Positions 1 through 10,476 of a DNA stretch of 64,000 nt are shown here, piece after piece. A program made the position numbers and the translations under genes. How positions within the stretch are numbered: position 1 is the first letter of the stretch; the number at the start of each line of letters is the position of its first letter. The stretch spans positions 612,480-676,479 of the forward strand of contig MNCI01033568.1 of the NCBI GenBank assembly GCA_015680685.1, in the 5' to 3' direction. The notes beneath the pieces were generated by a model. That model had not been told where the DNA came from and searched no databases. It was given only the letters and a program-made list of their open reading frames with translations. The stretch is from Gnetum montanum. Its lineage: Eukaryota; Streptophyta; Gnetopsida; Gnetales; Gnetaceae.

Positions 1-51
1 TTTATGTAGGATATTTTAAATTGTATTAAATGTATTCTATTATGTGACCAG

Positions 52-1689
52 AAAAAGTTGTGGAGCAGCTGACCCCTGAAACAGGGGCTATGATATTAAG
101 TCGCGGGGAAGGGGCCCCAGTTTTAGAAAAGGAGGCCCCAACTGTTAGGGAGAGCCACGCACAGATTCTTGTGCGTGGGGAGGCCCCAGCTGTTGGGACG
201 AATGATGCACAAACTCTTATGCGTGAAGAGAGAAAGGAGGCGGAAGATGCTGGCGAGCTTCCCACTATCACTGGTAGAGGTAATGAGTGTGTTGGAAACT
301 TTGTAGAATTCTGTTAATAATTATAGTTTCTAACTTAACTACGCCACAGGAGAAGGGGATACGTCTACGTCCGTCGCTGTGAACAGAGGGTGGAGAGACT
401 TTCCTGACAAGTTCGCCTTCATGGAAGGCATTGTCAACGATATGATCGAGCGTCTTGAGCGCGTCGATCCTGAGGCTGGTACGCTATAGTTATAAAAGGT
501 TTATTTTATTGTACAGAAGTAATATGTCATATATATTGACCATGTTTGCTGTTAGGAGCTCGCCTTCGATGGGACCCAACAAAGCCCATTGCTTTGGACA
601 CAGTGGAGCCTCCATCAGATGGGGCAGTCGTGCCATGCCACATTTATGAAGAGATGCGTAAATGTGCGTTACGCTCGACACGCTCCTTATGGGAGAGTAA
701 GGGTGTAAATGAGAACCTCTGGAAAAGGGTGTAGAGGTTAGAGGAGAAGAATGAGTCTCTCACCAAAGAGGTGGGGGACCTAAAGTCATGATGCGAGTTC
801 CTACAGGCGTGGGAAACAGGTGACGAGGACTGGCACACCGCTGTTATTGACTACTCCCATTATTGGACCACCATTAAGAATAGTGTGCAAACCGGTTGGG
901 CATTGGTGGAGTAGCGGATGCAGATAGAGCTGTTGGCTCAGAAAAGCCAAGACTGGAGGGATTACTACGCAAGTGTGCAGGAATGGGGGCAGAAGGAAAA
1001 GGACCACAAGCATTTGTATAAGTGTGAGAGTATCGCTTATCGTCAACATTATCGTGACTCTGCCGTTGAAGCCCAATCCTTGCGAGTTTTTCTGGACGTC
1101 ATTGGGGCATCCGAAGCCTTCAAGAAGTTTCAGGAGCAGGTAACTATAAGTGCATCCCTGGAAAGAGAGGTGACTCTCCCTGGGGGCCAGACTACGGTCC
1201 CTACTTTCTTTCCTGACCCACCTCGCTGGACTAGCGAGGAGAAAGGGAAGGTGAAGGCTGGGGTTGTTCTAGGAGATGAAGTGTGGTCTGACCTGATTGA
1301 AGATGAAATCATGGAGTGTCTGTGGGTTGGCTTGGAAAAGCTTTCCTTTGTTGTGGAAGCAGGGCCATCGCGAGTAAGTTCAATCATGCCTAAGTTTAAA
1401 TTTTCTAATTGCGTTGTCAAGTTTTGTCTTGCTAATGTGTTTTTTCTGTATCTAGGTACCTGAAGAGGATAGGGAAGGCGAACCAGCTGAGGAGCAAATA
1501 CAAGAAGAGGGGCGTAGCGATGAAGAGCATCCTCCCGCGGAGCTGGTGCAAGAGCAAGAACCTCATGAAGAGGGAATTCTCCATGAAGGAATACTTCCCA
1601 GAAGGGAAGGCCCACTGGAGGACGATTTATTAGGACTAGAGCCGGATTTAAGAGATATTGGTGATAGTGGTGTCAAAGGAGATGCGTAA
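52..1689 (+). pseudogene. Antisense spliced gene of element 1 (3' exons)
   Basis: A split gene on the strand opposite to element 1 gag-pro. Visible exons are 52-279, 350-478, 556-1373 and 1456-1689. The introns are 280-349, 479-555 and 1374-1455 (70, 77 and 82 bp); all are GT-AG, with phases 1, 1 and 0, and each join keeps the reading frame. The last exon ends at TAA 1687-1689. The first visible exon follows an AG at 50-51; earlier exons are outside the window. The product is acidic and Glu-rich at both ends, with a central helical, charged region. Three in-frame stops in exon 3 (TAG 732, TGA 789, TAG 912) break it; all fit C-to-T changes of CAG or CGA. The same exons with the same phases occur in element 2 (11.9-10.5 kb, minus). 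No family is recognised for this C-terminal half. Confidence 0.75.
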
Positions 1690-1854
1690 TTGTGATTTAC
1701 ACATGGTTTTATTAATTGTTATCAGCAATAGTTATGTGAATGACTGAAAGTCTAGCTATGAGATTTTCTGGTGATTTTAAATGTCTATTTAATAATTTTT
1801 TTTTGTCTTTTGTGTTTCAACTGCAAAGCGTAAGCGTTGCAATGGAATGAAATT
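1690..1854. other. Non-coding interval 3' of the antisense gene, element 1
   Basis: AT-rich sequence between the antisense stop codon and the 27-bp array, containing a long T run near 1798-1804. An AATAAT at about 1790 could be a weak polyadenylation signal for the antisense gene. No other feature seen. Confidence 0.4.
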
Positions 1855-2063
1855 GCTAGTTTAAGGCCATTGTGGGCCATGGCTAGTTTTAGGCCATTAC
1901 GGGCCATCTGGCGAGTTTGCGTAATCTGGAAGCTAGTTTAAGGCCGTTGCGGGTCCTGACTAGTTTAAGGCCGTTGCAGGCCCTAACTAGTTTAAGGCCG
2001 TTGCAGGCCCTGACTAGTTTAAGGCCGTTACGGGCCTTGACTAGTTTAAGGCCGTTGTGGGCC
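1855..2063. repeat. 27-bp tandem array (array A)
   Basis: Five units start with TAGTTTAAGGCCGTT at 1934, 1961, 1988, 2015 and 2042, exactly 27 bp apart, preceded by two diverged units. Read on the element (minus) strand the core is GGCCTTAAACTAG. The same unit occurs in element 2 at 10179-10320, also between the end of gag-pro and the 3' end of the antisense gene. Confidence 0.9.
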
Positions 2064-2319
2064 CTTTTGCATAATGTAGAGAGTGTAATTGATGGTGATG
2101 TATATTTTTTGCGTATTTAGGCTAAAGTGATCAAAAGACGTAAATGCGTACATATTAGAAATGTAATAGCGTAAAAAAGGAATGACAAGCGTAAACATTG
2201 AAAATTTCTATAGCGTAAATATGCATTGAGCAAAAATGAATTGCTAAGCGTAAACAACGATAATTGGTAAAACAAAAACATGATAATGCGCGTAAATGCC
2301 GTTCAGTTTAACCGCTAAT
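2064..2319. other. Spacer with scattered GCGTAA motifs
   Basis: Non-coding sequence between array A and the end of gag-pro. AGCGTAAA/GCGTAAA-type hexamers recur several times (about 2165-2300). The same motif crowds the element 1 LTR at 7320-7740. Confidence 0.5.
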
Positions 2320-5300
2320 TCACAATTGTTTCTTAACAGCCTTTACGTTCAGTGTTGCGTAAGGGCGGAGGGGTTTACAATCTGACTCCTCCACGCCGCC
2401 ATCTTGAAATGGCAGGTTGACCCAAGCTAAACTATCATCATTGGTTTCGGTTTGTTGAGGGATTTGGAGATGGGTCTGATCATTCGATGTTTCTATCTCC
2501 GAACCTCGTTCTTCCTCAAAGTTGTTGACAGTCCTGGGGGTGATTTCATCACCGCATATTACAACCTCCCCTCCTACGTAGGGTAAGTGTATTTCCTGAT
2601 GTATCGGTGATGAAACCGCCCTCAGCTGGGCTAACCAGGACCTCCCCAAGATCAAGTTAAACCTAGGCATCTCCTCGACGACTAGGAATGTGGCATCTGT
2701 TGGGAATTGATCTCCTGCCACAAACTCAATACGCACCGTCCCCTTGACCTAAACCCTTGCTCCATTGAACAACTTTACGAATGTCATCATGGGAATGATC
2801 TGGTTGACCAGACCCAACCTATCCACGATGGGATAAGGAATGACGTTTGCAGCTGCGCCGTCGTCCACATGTACTCTCCGAATCAAGTATTGACCGACCT
2901 GAATAGTGATAAACATGGGTTCAGTTGTCACCTGGCCTTTCTGAGGATCATCTTTGATGGATTCGTCATGAAAGGTCAGCGAGGTAGGCTTAGATTGCTT
3001 AGCTTTGGAAGGAAACATGACAGTGTGTATCGCTTCCTCCTCCACTGGTAAGCTTTCATCCACAGATATGGATGTCAGCATGCCGACCATAGCCTCATGG
3101 TGTTCTCGGGATGTCATGAGCAGGTCATAGAGGCTGAGCGTTGTATTTTTTTGTTTCAGATCCCATTTGACCTGCGTAAACGCGTCAAGGAGGTTCTTCT
3201 CTTGGCTAGGTTGTTTATTCCCCTTGCCCTCTTCCATTCGTCCCAAGAGACGAATCTCCCGAGGTCGAATGATGTCAGTCGGGGGGTTGTTCTTTTTCTC
3301 GTCGAGAGGAGATGGCTGCATCTCTGCACCTTTATCCTGCCTCTGAGGTACAGGTGAAGGCACAAAGGCCAGGGGCCTAGGCTTAGGGAAGCCAAGCATA
3401 GAGTGGGCTTTTGTAGCGTTAGCAGATGTATCCTCCCCCTTTTGTTTGTCGGGTGGTGGTTGGCGGTTTTGGTTAGAGGTCTGCCCCTGCGTGAGAGGAG
3501 CAGCTGGTGGTTTTGGCACCCTGAGAATGAAGGGTGCCCTAGGCATGGGTGCGGACGAGGCCGCGACTTGGCTGTTACTACGTGGCTGAGCGGCATTCTA
3601 AGAAGGTACCCGAATGATGAATGGTGGCCTTGAGGCACCACTGGCTGTCGATGAAAGGCTTCCCCCCTGTTGTGAGTTGGTAGGTACACATAAAACAAAA
3701 GGCTGTTTGGGTGGTACTTTCCTCTCACTGTCCGTACTCACCACATTGATTGTATAGGGTGCGTTGTTTGCATTCAACGGATCCTTATACACGTGCAATG
3801 CTTGGTTTTCCGGGCGCATCGGACTACTGCCATCTAGTTTTAGATGACTGTCGTCGATCATGCGTTGAATGTCATCCTTCAACGCCCAGCAGTAATCTGT
3901 GTCATGACCACACAACTGGTGATAGTCACAGAAGCGGTCTAGCCTGAAAGATTTCGAAATTGGTGGCTCGTTAGGCAGGGCTAAAGAAGGATTCTTCAGC
4001 AGTTCACAATGACGTCTATGATGCTTCAGAGCTTCTTCGGATACCCTTTTGGGTTGAATGTATCTGGCTCCTAACAATTGTTTCAACAGTTCTGAATGTT
4101 TTACAGGCAGGGCTGTATACTTTGAGCGGTCCTTACGCTCAAAGTTTGGTTTTGGCTGGGGAGAGCTTTCAGGGGCAGCTGTGTCCTGGCTAGTGCTACC
4201 TGCATTGGCCGTGGTCTTAGGAGCCATCGTAGGTGCCTTCTTATTCTTGTTCTTTGCGCCTTCAGCCAGCGCAGCCACTGTTGTTGTTGTTGCTTTGCCT
4301 TTGTCCTTGTCTTTGTTGTGAGCGTTTTTGTAGGCGACATACGTCGGGTCTTTGCTGGCCTCCGCAGCATCTTGGATGCTTCTAATTTGAGCAAAGGCCT
4401 GATGTAAGGAGTTGGGGGAAAGATAATACAGCTTTGACTTGATAAAATCATTGACTGCTCCTTTGAAGATGGCCAGTAAATGTGAGTCCGCGATTGGCTC
4501 ACGGATTTCATTCAAAGTAGCATTCCAGCGCTGTATGAACTTCTGGACTGGTTCGAGAGGATCTTGTTTCACTCCCATGTGTTGATCTAACGTGACTTAT
4601 GACTTTAAGTTGTATTTAAAGTGAGTCATGAATTGTGTCAGAAGCTCTTCCAAGGTTGAAATGGAAGAGCGTGGGAGGGCTTGATACCAATCTAGAGCTT
4701 TCTTTGTCAAAGACATAGTAAAGGCGCGGATAATGATGTGAGGCCACTGCTGCAACAACAAGGATTCAGATCTAAATGTGACCAAGTGAGCGTTAGGATC
4801 CCCCTCCCCATTATACTTGGTAAAATGAGGTAAGGACATCCCTGGTGGCAACGACAACATGGAGACCGCTGGACTAATGGGATCATCTTGGTAAAAGTCC
4901 ATGATCTGTATAGTGTCTGAGCTAGCGGCCTTAAGACGCCTAACCTCCTCAGTGAGGGTTTGAATAAGTAGAAAGGCTTGGTCCAGACCTGTTGCTGGAG
5001 GTGTCTGTGCAGGAGGAGCAGGGGGCTGACCTGGGAAAGCAGGGCTAGATGGTGGAAATGATGGGATGGTTTGGCTAGTAGATGGTGGGACGGGGATCCC
5101 TGCGGGCAGGGGTGCCTATGAAGACCACCATCCACCGGTTTGGGAAGAGAGATTGGCCGCTGCCAGCTGTGTGGGATAAGGATAGGGATATTACAGGATC
5201 ACCTATGGAATATGCGTTGCGGGTGCCATCGAGGGTTGCACACCATACACCGCAGACTGGTTGTGTTGTGCCGCGGGGTAGGTCCACTGACTCGCGGCAA

Positions 5301-6096
5301 GCTGTTGAACAGGTATCTGTGGCTGCACGACGGCGGTGATCTGCTGGGTTGGAGGGGGTGGTAAAGATAAGGTTTGCATCGCGCGAGTTGTGGATATGGT
5401 TTGGGGTTGTATCTGTGGGATGAAATGGAGCACGGTGGCTGCTGGAACCACCTCTGGAATGCTGAGTACAAGTGGTGATGAGACCACCCCCATGTTATTG
5501 TGGGGTATTTGCACTTGCAGCCCAGATGGCTGCGCAGTGGCTTGTGGAATGATGGGGACGTGCATCTGTGCGGTCATGGCTGGATTGAGTAAGGCAGCCT
5601 CTCCATTAAGAGGGAGTAATGGGTTGACGTAAGTGTGGGGACTAAGAGTGTGATACGAATGCTCAGACTAGGCTACGAACTCATCATCTTCTTCCTCCCC
5701 ATTCTGGGGTTCCGTCATAGCCCGTGTAGCCTGGCTCTTAGCTATGACCAACTGTGTTATAATTTCATGTTGTTGGTCTGTTAAAGGGATGATGTCATAG
5801 GCTGTTGGGGTGAAATCCTGGCCCCCTCGATGGATCATCTCAAAATTTCGCTTCGCCTCGATTTTGACTCGGCTAAGGGCAAGCTTCGCCTGGATCTTGA
5901 CGTAGATAAAGTTGTATTCCTCAGGGGTCATGATAGTAAATATTGGGTCTTTGCCTTGTAGCCTCAATGACCGATGCGATGGTCCTTGAGGTCCCGCTGC
6001 ACCAGGAGCTGGCCTGGTGACAGCGATAGGGTTCACAGATGTGGCACCCAAGTCAGCGGCGACCATGGCAGTTGTGGTTGTGTAAGATGGATCCAT
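2320..6096 (-). pseudogene. gag-protease polyprotein of element 1
   Basis: One reading frame runs from ATG 6096 to TGA 2322-2320 (about 1258 codons) with no frameshift but seven in-frame stops: TAG at 5670, 5205, 5118, 3600 and 2751, and TAA at 5193 and 4599 (first base, minus strand). Order: a Pro/Gln-rich N-terminal region, a gag core (about 4900-4380, with the LDWYQALP...LEELLTQFM-type retrotransposon gag signature), a lone zinc-binding-like motif CDYHQLCGHDTDYC (about 3930-3880), a Pro-rich linker, then an aspartic protease with VHVDDGAAANVIPYPIVDRLGL (near 2850-2785) and a C-terminal extension that ends before any RT sequence. It would form the capsid and cut the polyprotein. RT is not fused to it: the array and the antisense gene follow. 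The copy is dead through premature stops. Confidence 0.85.
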
Positions 6097-6330
6097 TAAT
6101 CAAGTAGATTGGTTGACAATAACCGACTGGATTTAAGAGAAGAAACGATGGGCAAAGAAGATCACGTTTAGGCTTTCTACCCTATAGGATTCCAGAGGAA
6201 TCGTTAAGGTAACCGATCTACACCTCACGAACTTTCGTAAACTTCCCTAAAGGTATTACGTTCACATTTTTGGCAACGTGGGTATAGATCGCTAACAGGG
6301 CTACCCGTAAAAAATACGGATCGGAGCCTT
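6097..6330 (-). other. 5' leader of element 1
   Basis: About 235 bases between the primer-binding site and the gag ATG. No ORF or recognisable motif. Confidence 0.5.
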
Positions 6331-6349
6331 GGCCCTCCTTCTAGCGCCA
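6331..6349 (-). promoter_or_regulatory. Primer-binding site of element 1
   Basis: On the minus strand the sequence is TGGCGCTAGAAGGAGGGCC, beginning with the TGG that pairs with a tRNA CCA end and lying 6 bases inside the LTR end (TTACA). The tRNA partner was not identified from the sequence alone. Confidence 0.6.
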
Positions 6350-7143
6350 GAAAACTGTAACGAAGGAAAATGTCAGTAGCTGGAATACCAAACAAAATCT
6401 GTGTATACAGTCTTAACCATGGATCCGTGCGAGGGCTGTGCTGGAAAAGAAAATGAATCTGCGGTGCCCTGAATGGTCTTGTCGATCAGACAGGGACTTA
6501 CTAATTAGTAAACTGATGGAGATTATGGATGTTGCGTGGAACGATTTGATTCGACGGATCGCAAAATGAGAGAAAAACGATGCAAATGAATTATAACGAC
6601 GATAACACTAACACGGTAAAGACAATCAGACGTGAGAGAAACACGTGATTTCAAGATCTATGGCTTTGACCCAAAAAATGAATATTTTGTATATCATGTT
6701 ACACTGGGGAGATCTCGATTGCCTTGTGCGAAGCAGACACAAAATAACAAGATAAACTGTCTAAGCAGAAATACAGAATGGAGTCTGATCTACCTCGTAG
6801 GCCAGAGATGGGATGCAAGGAAGGTCAAGTTCTGACGTCTATTGATCAACTGCTTCTGACGAATAGAAACTCACAAACCACACCAGATGATTTCTTGATC
6901 TCTGATCTGCTCCTTTTGCCTTAGGTAGCCTTTGCTCGAAACTGCCGACGATCACCAATGGAGAAAGTTGTGTCTTCGCCAAAGGGGTAATCGCTCCTAC
7001 TGCCAATGCTCAAGCGAAATGTCTCTTGTCTCTGTGGAAAAATGATGCTGTCAAACAATTGCCAGAAAAATAATGTTCCTCTCTCTCTGTCTTTGTGTTT
7101 GTCTCTGTGTTGTTCCCCCTTCTTTTTTCTTCGCTAACTGGGA

Positions 7144-7151
7144 TATTTATA
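7144..7151 (-). promoter_or_regulatory. TATA box of element 1 LTR
   Basis: Minus strand reads CCTATAAATATCCC, matching CCTATAAATACCCC in the element 2 LTR. A CACGTG G-box lies about 40 bases upstream (7189-7194) and another at 7354-7359. Confidence 0.65.
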
Positions 7152-7319
7152 GGTTTGACAATACATGGAGAAAGCACGGCTGTGATGACACGTGTTTCAA
7201 ACCCTTTAGAAGATCGTTGACTTGACTGTCCTTGTAGTGAAATTCGTGACTATGCACAATACGAGCATCTGCGTATTGTGCGTATGGATGACAAATGTGG
7301 ATCGGGCATGTCTCAGTTG

Positions 7320-7740
7320 ATTTTGGGCTACATTACGCTTGTACGCATTGTGGCACGTGCGAGAGCGTAATAAAGCACAAAAGTAAGAGACTCAAGCTGC
7401 TTTACGCTGGTTCACGCTACTGAGCGTAGTGAAGCGTAAACAAAGGTTAACTTGGCGATGGATTACGCTGCGTACGCTACGTTGCGTAACGAGCGTAACT
7501 TGACCTGTTGCGCTTCCTTTGGGTCCTTTTTTGACATTTCCAAAGCTCGTTACACTATCTTGCGTAACAAAGCGTAACTCTAGCCTTGGACAAAAGACTT
7601 AGTAGAATACATGAGGGGTCACGTATTACGCTTCTTAGGCCTTAGGCTTCGTCAATTTTGCCGAAGTAAACCGCCTTCTGATGTCAAACCATGTTACGCT
7701 GAATGTCATTACGCTACATTGCGTACTATAGCGTAAAGAT
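7320..7740. repeat. GCGTAA/TTACGC half-palindrome cluster in element 1 U3
   Basis: Roughly 20 copies of TTACGC(T), GCGTAA or close variants lie in both orientations, many adjacent as inverted pairs (for example around 7465-7500 and 7560-7580), so that short hairpins can form. It sits upstream of the LTR TATA box. Confidence 0.65.
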
Positions 7741-7897
7741 GGAAAGCATAGTGAGATGAGAAATCTGCGAAAAGAAACCAAAGTCTTGATGCCGCGCACC
7801 TCTTTGCCTTGCCCTGCCTTGTTCTTCTTTCTAGAATTCTGTCATGTACTTTTGTCTGAATCGCGAATCTTCGCCTGAGGCCGACTCAGAATTTTCA

Positions 7898-10036
7898 CGG
7901 TGTTTCAACCTCACCCCTCACACTCTTAGTCAAGCCTTTGTTTAGACTAAGAGTATACAGGATGTGGCCAAGGTAAGCAAAGACCTAGCCTACATTGCCT
8001 ACAAAAATACCTTCACAAAGAAGGACAAGGGTAAGGCCCCAAAAACCACAGTGGTCATTGTGGCGACCGAGGCCAAGCCCAAACCTAGTAACAATGGTAA
8101 CAAGAACAATAAGAAATTGGCCGTACTCATAGCTAACCCTGTGCACAAGCAAGGCAATGCACCACAACCTCTAGTACCTGCACATGAGACATCTACACAA
8201 CCCAAATCAAAATTTGAGTGCAAATATTGCACAAAGTACACCCCACTGCCTCTTAAGCCTTCGAAACTTCTGAAGCAGCTATTGGCTGTGGGGCACATCC
8301 AACACAAGCAGATGTCAGAAGAAGGAATCAGGAGACATCAACGCTACTATGAGCTCCTTAGGAACCCCTCTTTGGCCCTGCCCAATGAGCCCCCAGTTCC
8401 TAAGGGTTTCAGGCTAGATAGGTTTTATGACTATCACCAACAGTGTGGTCACAACATAGATTACTATCTAGCATTGTAGGATGACATCCAGAAATTAATT
8501 GATTAGGGAAAATTGGTGTTGGACTAAAGCAACCCAGTACACCCTGAGAACCAATCTATGCATGTCTACATAGACCCCCTCAATGCCAACAATGCCGGTT
8601 ATGTCATCAAAACCATCGATATTGATAGTGATCTTCGGCCACCCCAGCAGTCATTCGTGGTCTGTGTGCCTTAGCGTAATGCACCAGCACCACCAGTGGC
8701 TGGTCGAAGCTCGCAACAACTGTTTGTTCTGAGAGTCCCTTCACAGGCATCCATCTTTATGTCACTTGTTAGCAAAATTGTGCTACCCCGTCCATTAACA
8801 CCGTTAGCTCCTTTCATCATTAGGGGGCCGACTCCTTCGACAACCCCCATCCCATGCAAGATAGCTGAATAGTCTTCTCATCCTAAAAAGCGAGAAGTAC
8901 GTTTTGCCAGTGAGACGTCAAGAGGAAGTACCATCCCTGGTATTTCAAAGCCTATGGCTTCACCCCCTACGTCTACGCCCTCGTCACCAAAGAGGCACAT
9001 CACTATGACTGCATAGTTCGTGCTGCCCTACCAAAAAGGGTCTGAACCCAGATCTAAAATCACCCTTCCTTGGGAAATTCATCTTCTAGGATGAATAGAA
9101 GAGGAGGAAAGTGTTAAACAGGGGGGTAGCCAAGACCTCTTGGATGCCCTCACTCAGGTCAAGCAAGCTCTAAAATAGAAAAACACTACACTGAGCTTGT
9201 ATGACCTAATCATGACATCTGTCCCACATTGTGAGGCTCTGATCCACATGTTGATAGTGATTCTGGTCAACAAAGACATGCCAGCGAAAGAGGAAGCGAT
9301 TCACTCGATCATGCTCTCCTCCACACCCATAGAGCTAGAACCGTCTCAACTCACTTTTTGCGATGACTCCATTAGGGAAGATCCCAAAAGCGGCCAGGTG
9401 ACTATAGCACCCCTATTCATCACAATTCAGGTCGGCCAACATCGGATCCGAAGGGTACATGTTGATGATGGGGCTACCACAAATGTCATTCCCTTCCCTA
9501 TTGTGGACAAATTGGGCTTGGTCAACCAGATCAAACCCACAACGACGTCATGCCTGAAGTTGTTCAATAGGGCACGCGTCTTGGTGAAGGGCACAGTCCA
9601 CATAGACTTCATGGCAGGGGACCAGTTCCCCACAAATGCAACGTTCATCGTGGTCAAGGAAATGCCTGGGTTTAACCTGATCCTAGGGAGGTCATGGTTA
9701 GTGCAGCTTAGGGTTGTCTCCTCAACCATACACTAGGAGATCCATCTACCATACGTAGGCAGGGAGGTGCTGATCCATGGTGATAAGGTAGCAACACAAG
9801 CAATCAACAATGTAGGCATGGAACAGGGCTAAGAGGTTATAACCCCTAAGGATGAAGTGCCTATCTTCGCACACACTAGCCATTTAGCAAAGGAATCGAC
9901 TCAGCAAACTCATCCCCAAAATGAGAGTGCGTGGGCTAAGTTGCCCTTCTAAGCAGGGGGAAATGATGTAGAAGAAGGCCTTGGAAAAATGTCTCGACCT
10001 TATGTCTCGCTCAACTTGCAATGGGTCAAGAAGTAG
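7898..10036 (+). pseudogene. gag-protease of element 2 (5'-truncated)
   Basis: A single frame, homologous to residues in the second half of element 1 gag-pro, starts in gag just after the element 1 junction (ACTCTTAGTCAAGCC, then the KDLAYIAYKN block). It runs through a zinc-like motif CGHNIDYY (about 8445-8470), in which the final Cys is now Tyr, then a Pro-rich linker, and the protease core VHVDDGATTNVIPFPIVDKLGL at about 9440-9510. It ends near TAG 10034. There are no frameshifts over 2.1 kb but 13 stops: nine TAG (7943, 8477, 8504, 8672, 8870, 9014, 9176, 9734, 10034), three TAA (8525, 9830, 9950) and one TGA (9092). The N-terminal half was separated by the insertion of element 1. Confidence 0.85.
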
Positions 10037-10178
10037 CTTTGCATAGCATAGCAACCCCACTACTTCTTTCCCAGCTACCCATCCTTCCACATTTGTCACC
10101 CTTCTGCTTTGTATCTATGCTAGTTGCTAATTAACTATTTTCCAAATCATTAGCATGTTACCCTTCAACACGCGACAG
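10037..10178 (+). other. Short spacer after gag-pro, element 2
   Basis: Non-coding. A donor of the putative pro-RT intron would lie at or just before its start, for example GTCAAG at about 10025 (weak) aligned with GTTAAG in element 1. Confidence 0.3.
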
Positions 10179-10320
10179 GCCTGAAATGGCCTAAAACTAG
10201 CAATGGCCTGAAATAGCCTAAAACTACGTCACGCCAGGGCCTGAAATGGCCTAAAACTAGCCGGGGCCCAAAATGGCCTAAAACTAGCATGGGCCCAAAA
10301 TGGCCTAAAACTAGCACAAA
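10179..10320. repeat. 27-bp tandem array (array B)
   Basis: Units of the form CCCAAAATGGCCTAAAACTAGCATGGG repeat about five times, the best ones 27 bp apart. The unit is the same as the reverse complement of array A in element 1. It lies between the 3' ends of two convergent coding regions (gag-pro and the antisense gene). Confidence 0.85.
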
Positions 10321-10389
10321 AGAGTAAGAGTTTAGCACGACATTCAACACGTACACAATGCATAAGTTAGCATGGAATCAATTCATCTC

Positions 10390-10395
10390 TTTATT
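10390..10395 (-). terminator. AATAAA polyadenylation signal of antisense gene
   Basis: AATAAA on the minus strand, 82 bases past the antisense stop codon (10477) and before array B: a suitable place for the cleavage signal of that gene. Confidence 0.5.
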
Positions 10396-10476
10396 CAAAA
10401 TTTTTGTCTCTTAGACAATGTTTGCAAAATTTTTACAAAAAAAAATTAAAGAATTTCAAAAAAAAATCCCATGTTG

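Larger units (their letters stand above)
1..7897 (-). mobile_element. Element 1: Tat/Ogre-like Gypsy LTR retrotransposon, 5' part
   Basis: In minus-strand order: 5' LTR (7897-6356), primer-binding site (6349 downward), leader, one long gag-protease frame (6096-2320), a 27-bp tandem array (2063-1855), then a spliced gene on the opposite strand (52-1689) whose upstream exons lie off-window. The LTR is recognised by close similarity of its last 150 bases to the end of the element 2 LTR. The right edge is set at 7897 because element 2 gag sequence resumes there and the LTR would then start with TG. RT and integrase must lie beyond base 1. Lineage is inferred from the gag zinc motif, the protease and the relationship to element 2, whose pol is visible. 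Confidence 0.8.
6356..7897 (-). repeat. 5' LTR of element 1
   Basis: The inner end (TGTA at 6356 on plus, TACA on minus) is fixed by alignment with the element 2 LTR end: both carry AAGTCCCT.TCT, CAGGG and TTAAGACT blocks before GACATTTT...TACA. The TATA box lies at 7151-7144. The outer end at 7897 (minus strand starts TGAAAATT) is inferred from where element 2 gag resumes. Length about 1542 bp. The U3 part is filled with TTACGC/GCGTAA half-palindromes. No coding capacity. Confidence 0.65.

Noticed and set aside
918-1463. A separate 181-residue gene starting at 918
   Set aside because: It is part of exon 3 of the antisense gene between an in-frame TAG and an intron; reading past 1373 runs into the intron.
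1855-2063. CRISPR array
   Set aside because: Units are contiguous 27-bp tandem repeats with no variable spacers, and the setting is a plant retrotransposon.
4058-4321. Hydrophobic plus-strand ORF with apparent membrane segments
   Set aside because: It is the complement of an Ala/Lys-rich gag linker of element 1; the minus frame is homologous to element 2 gag.
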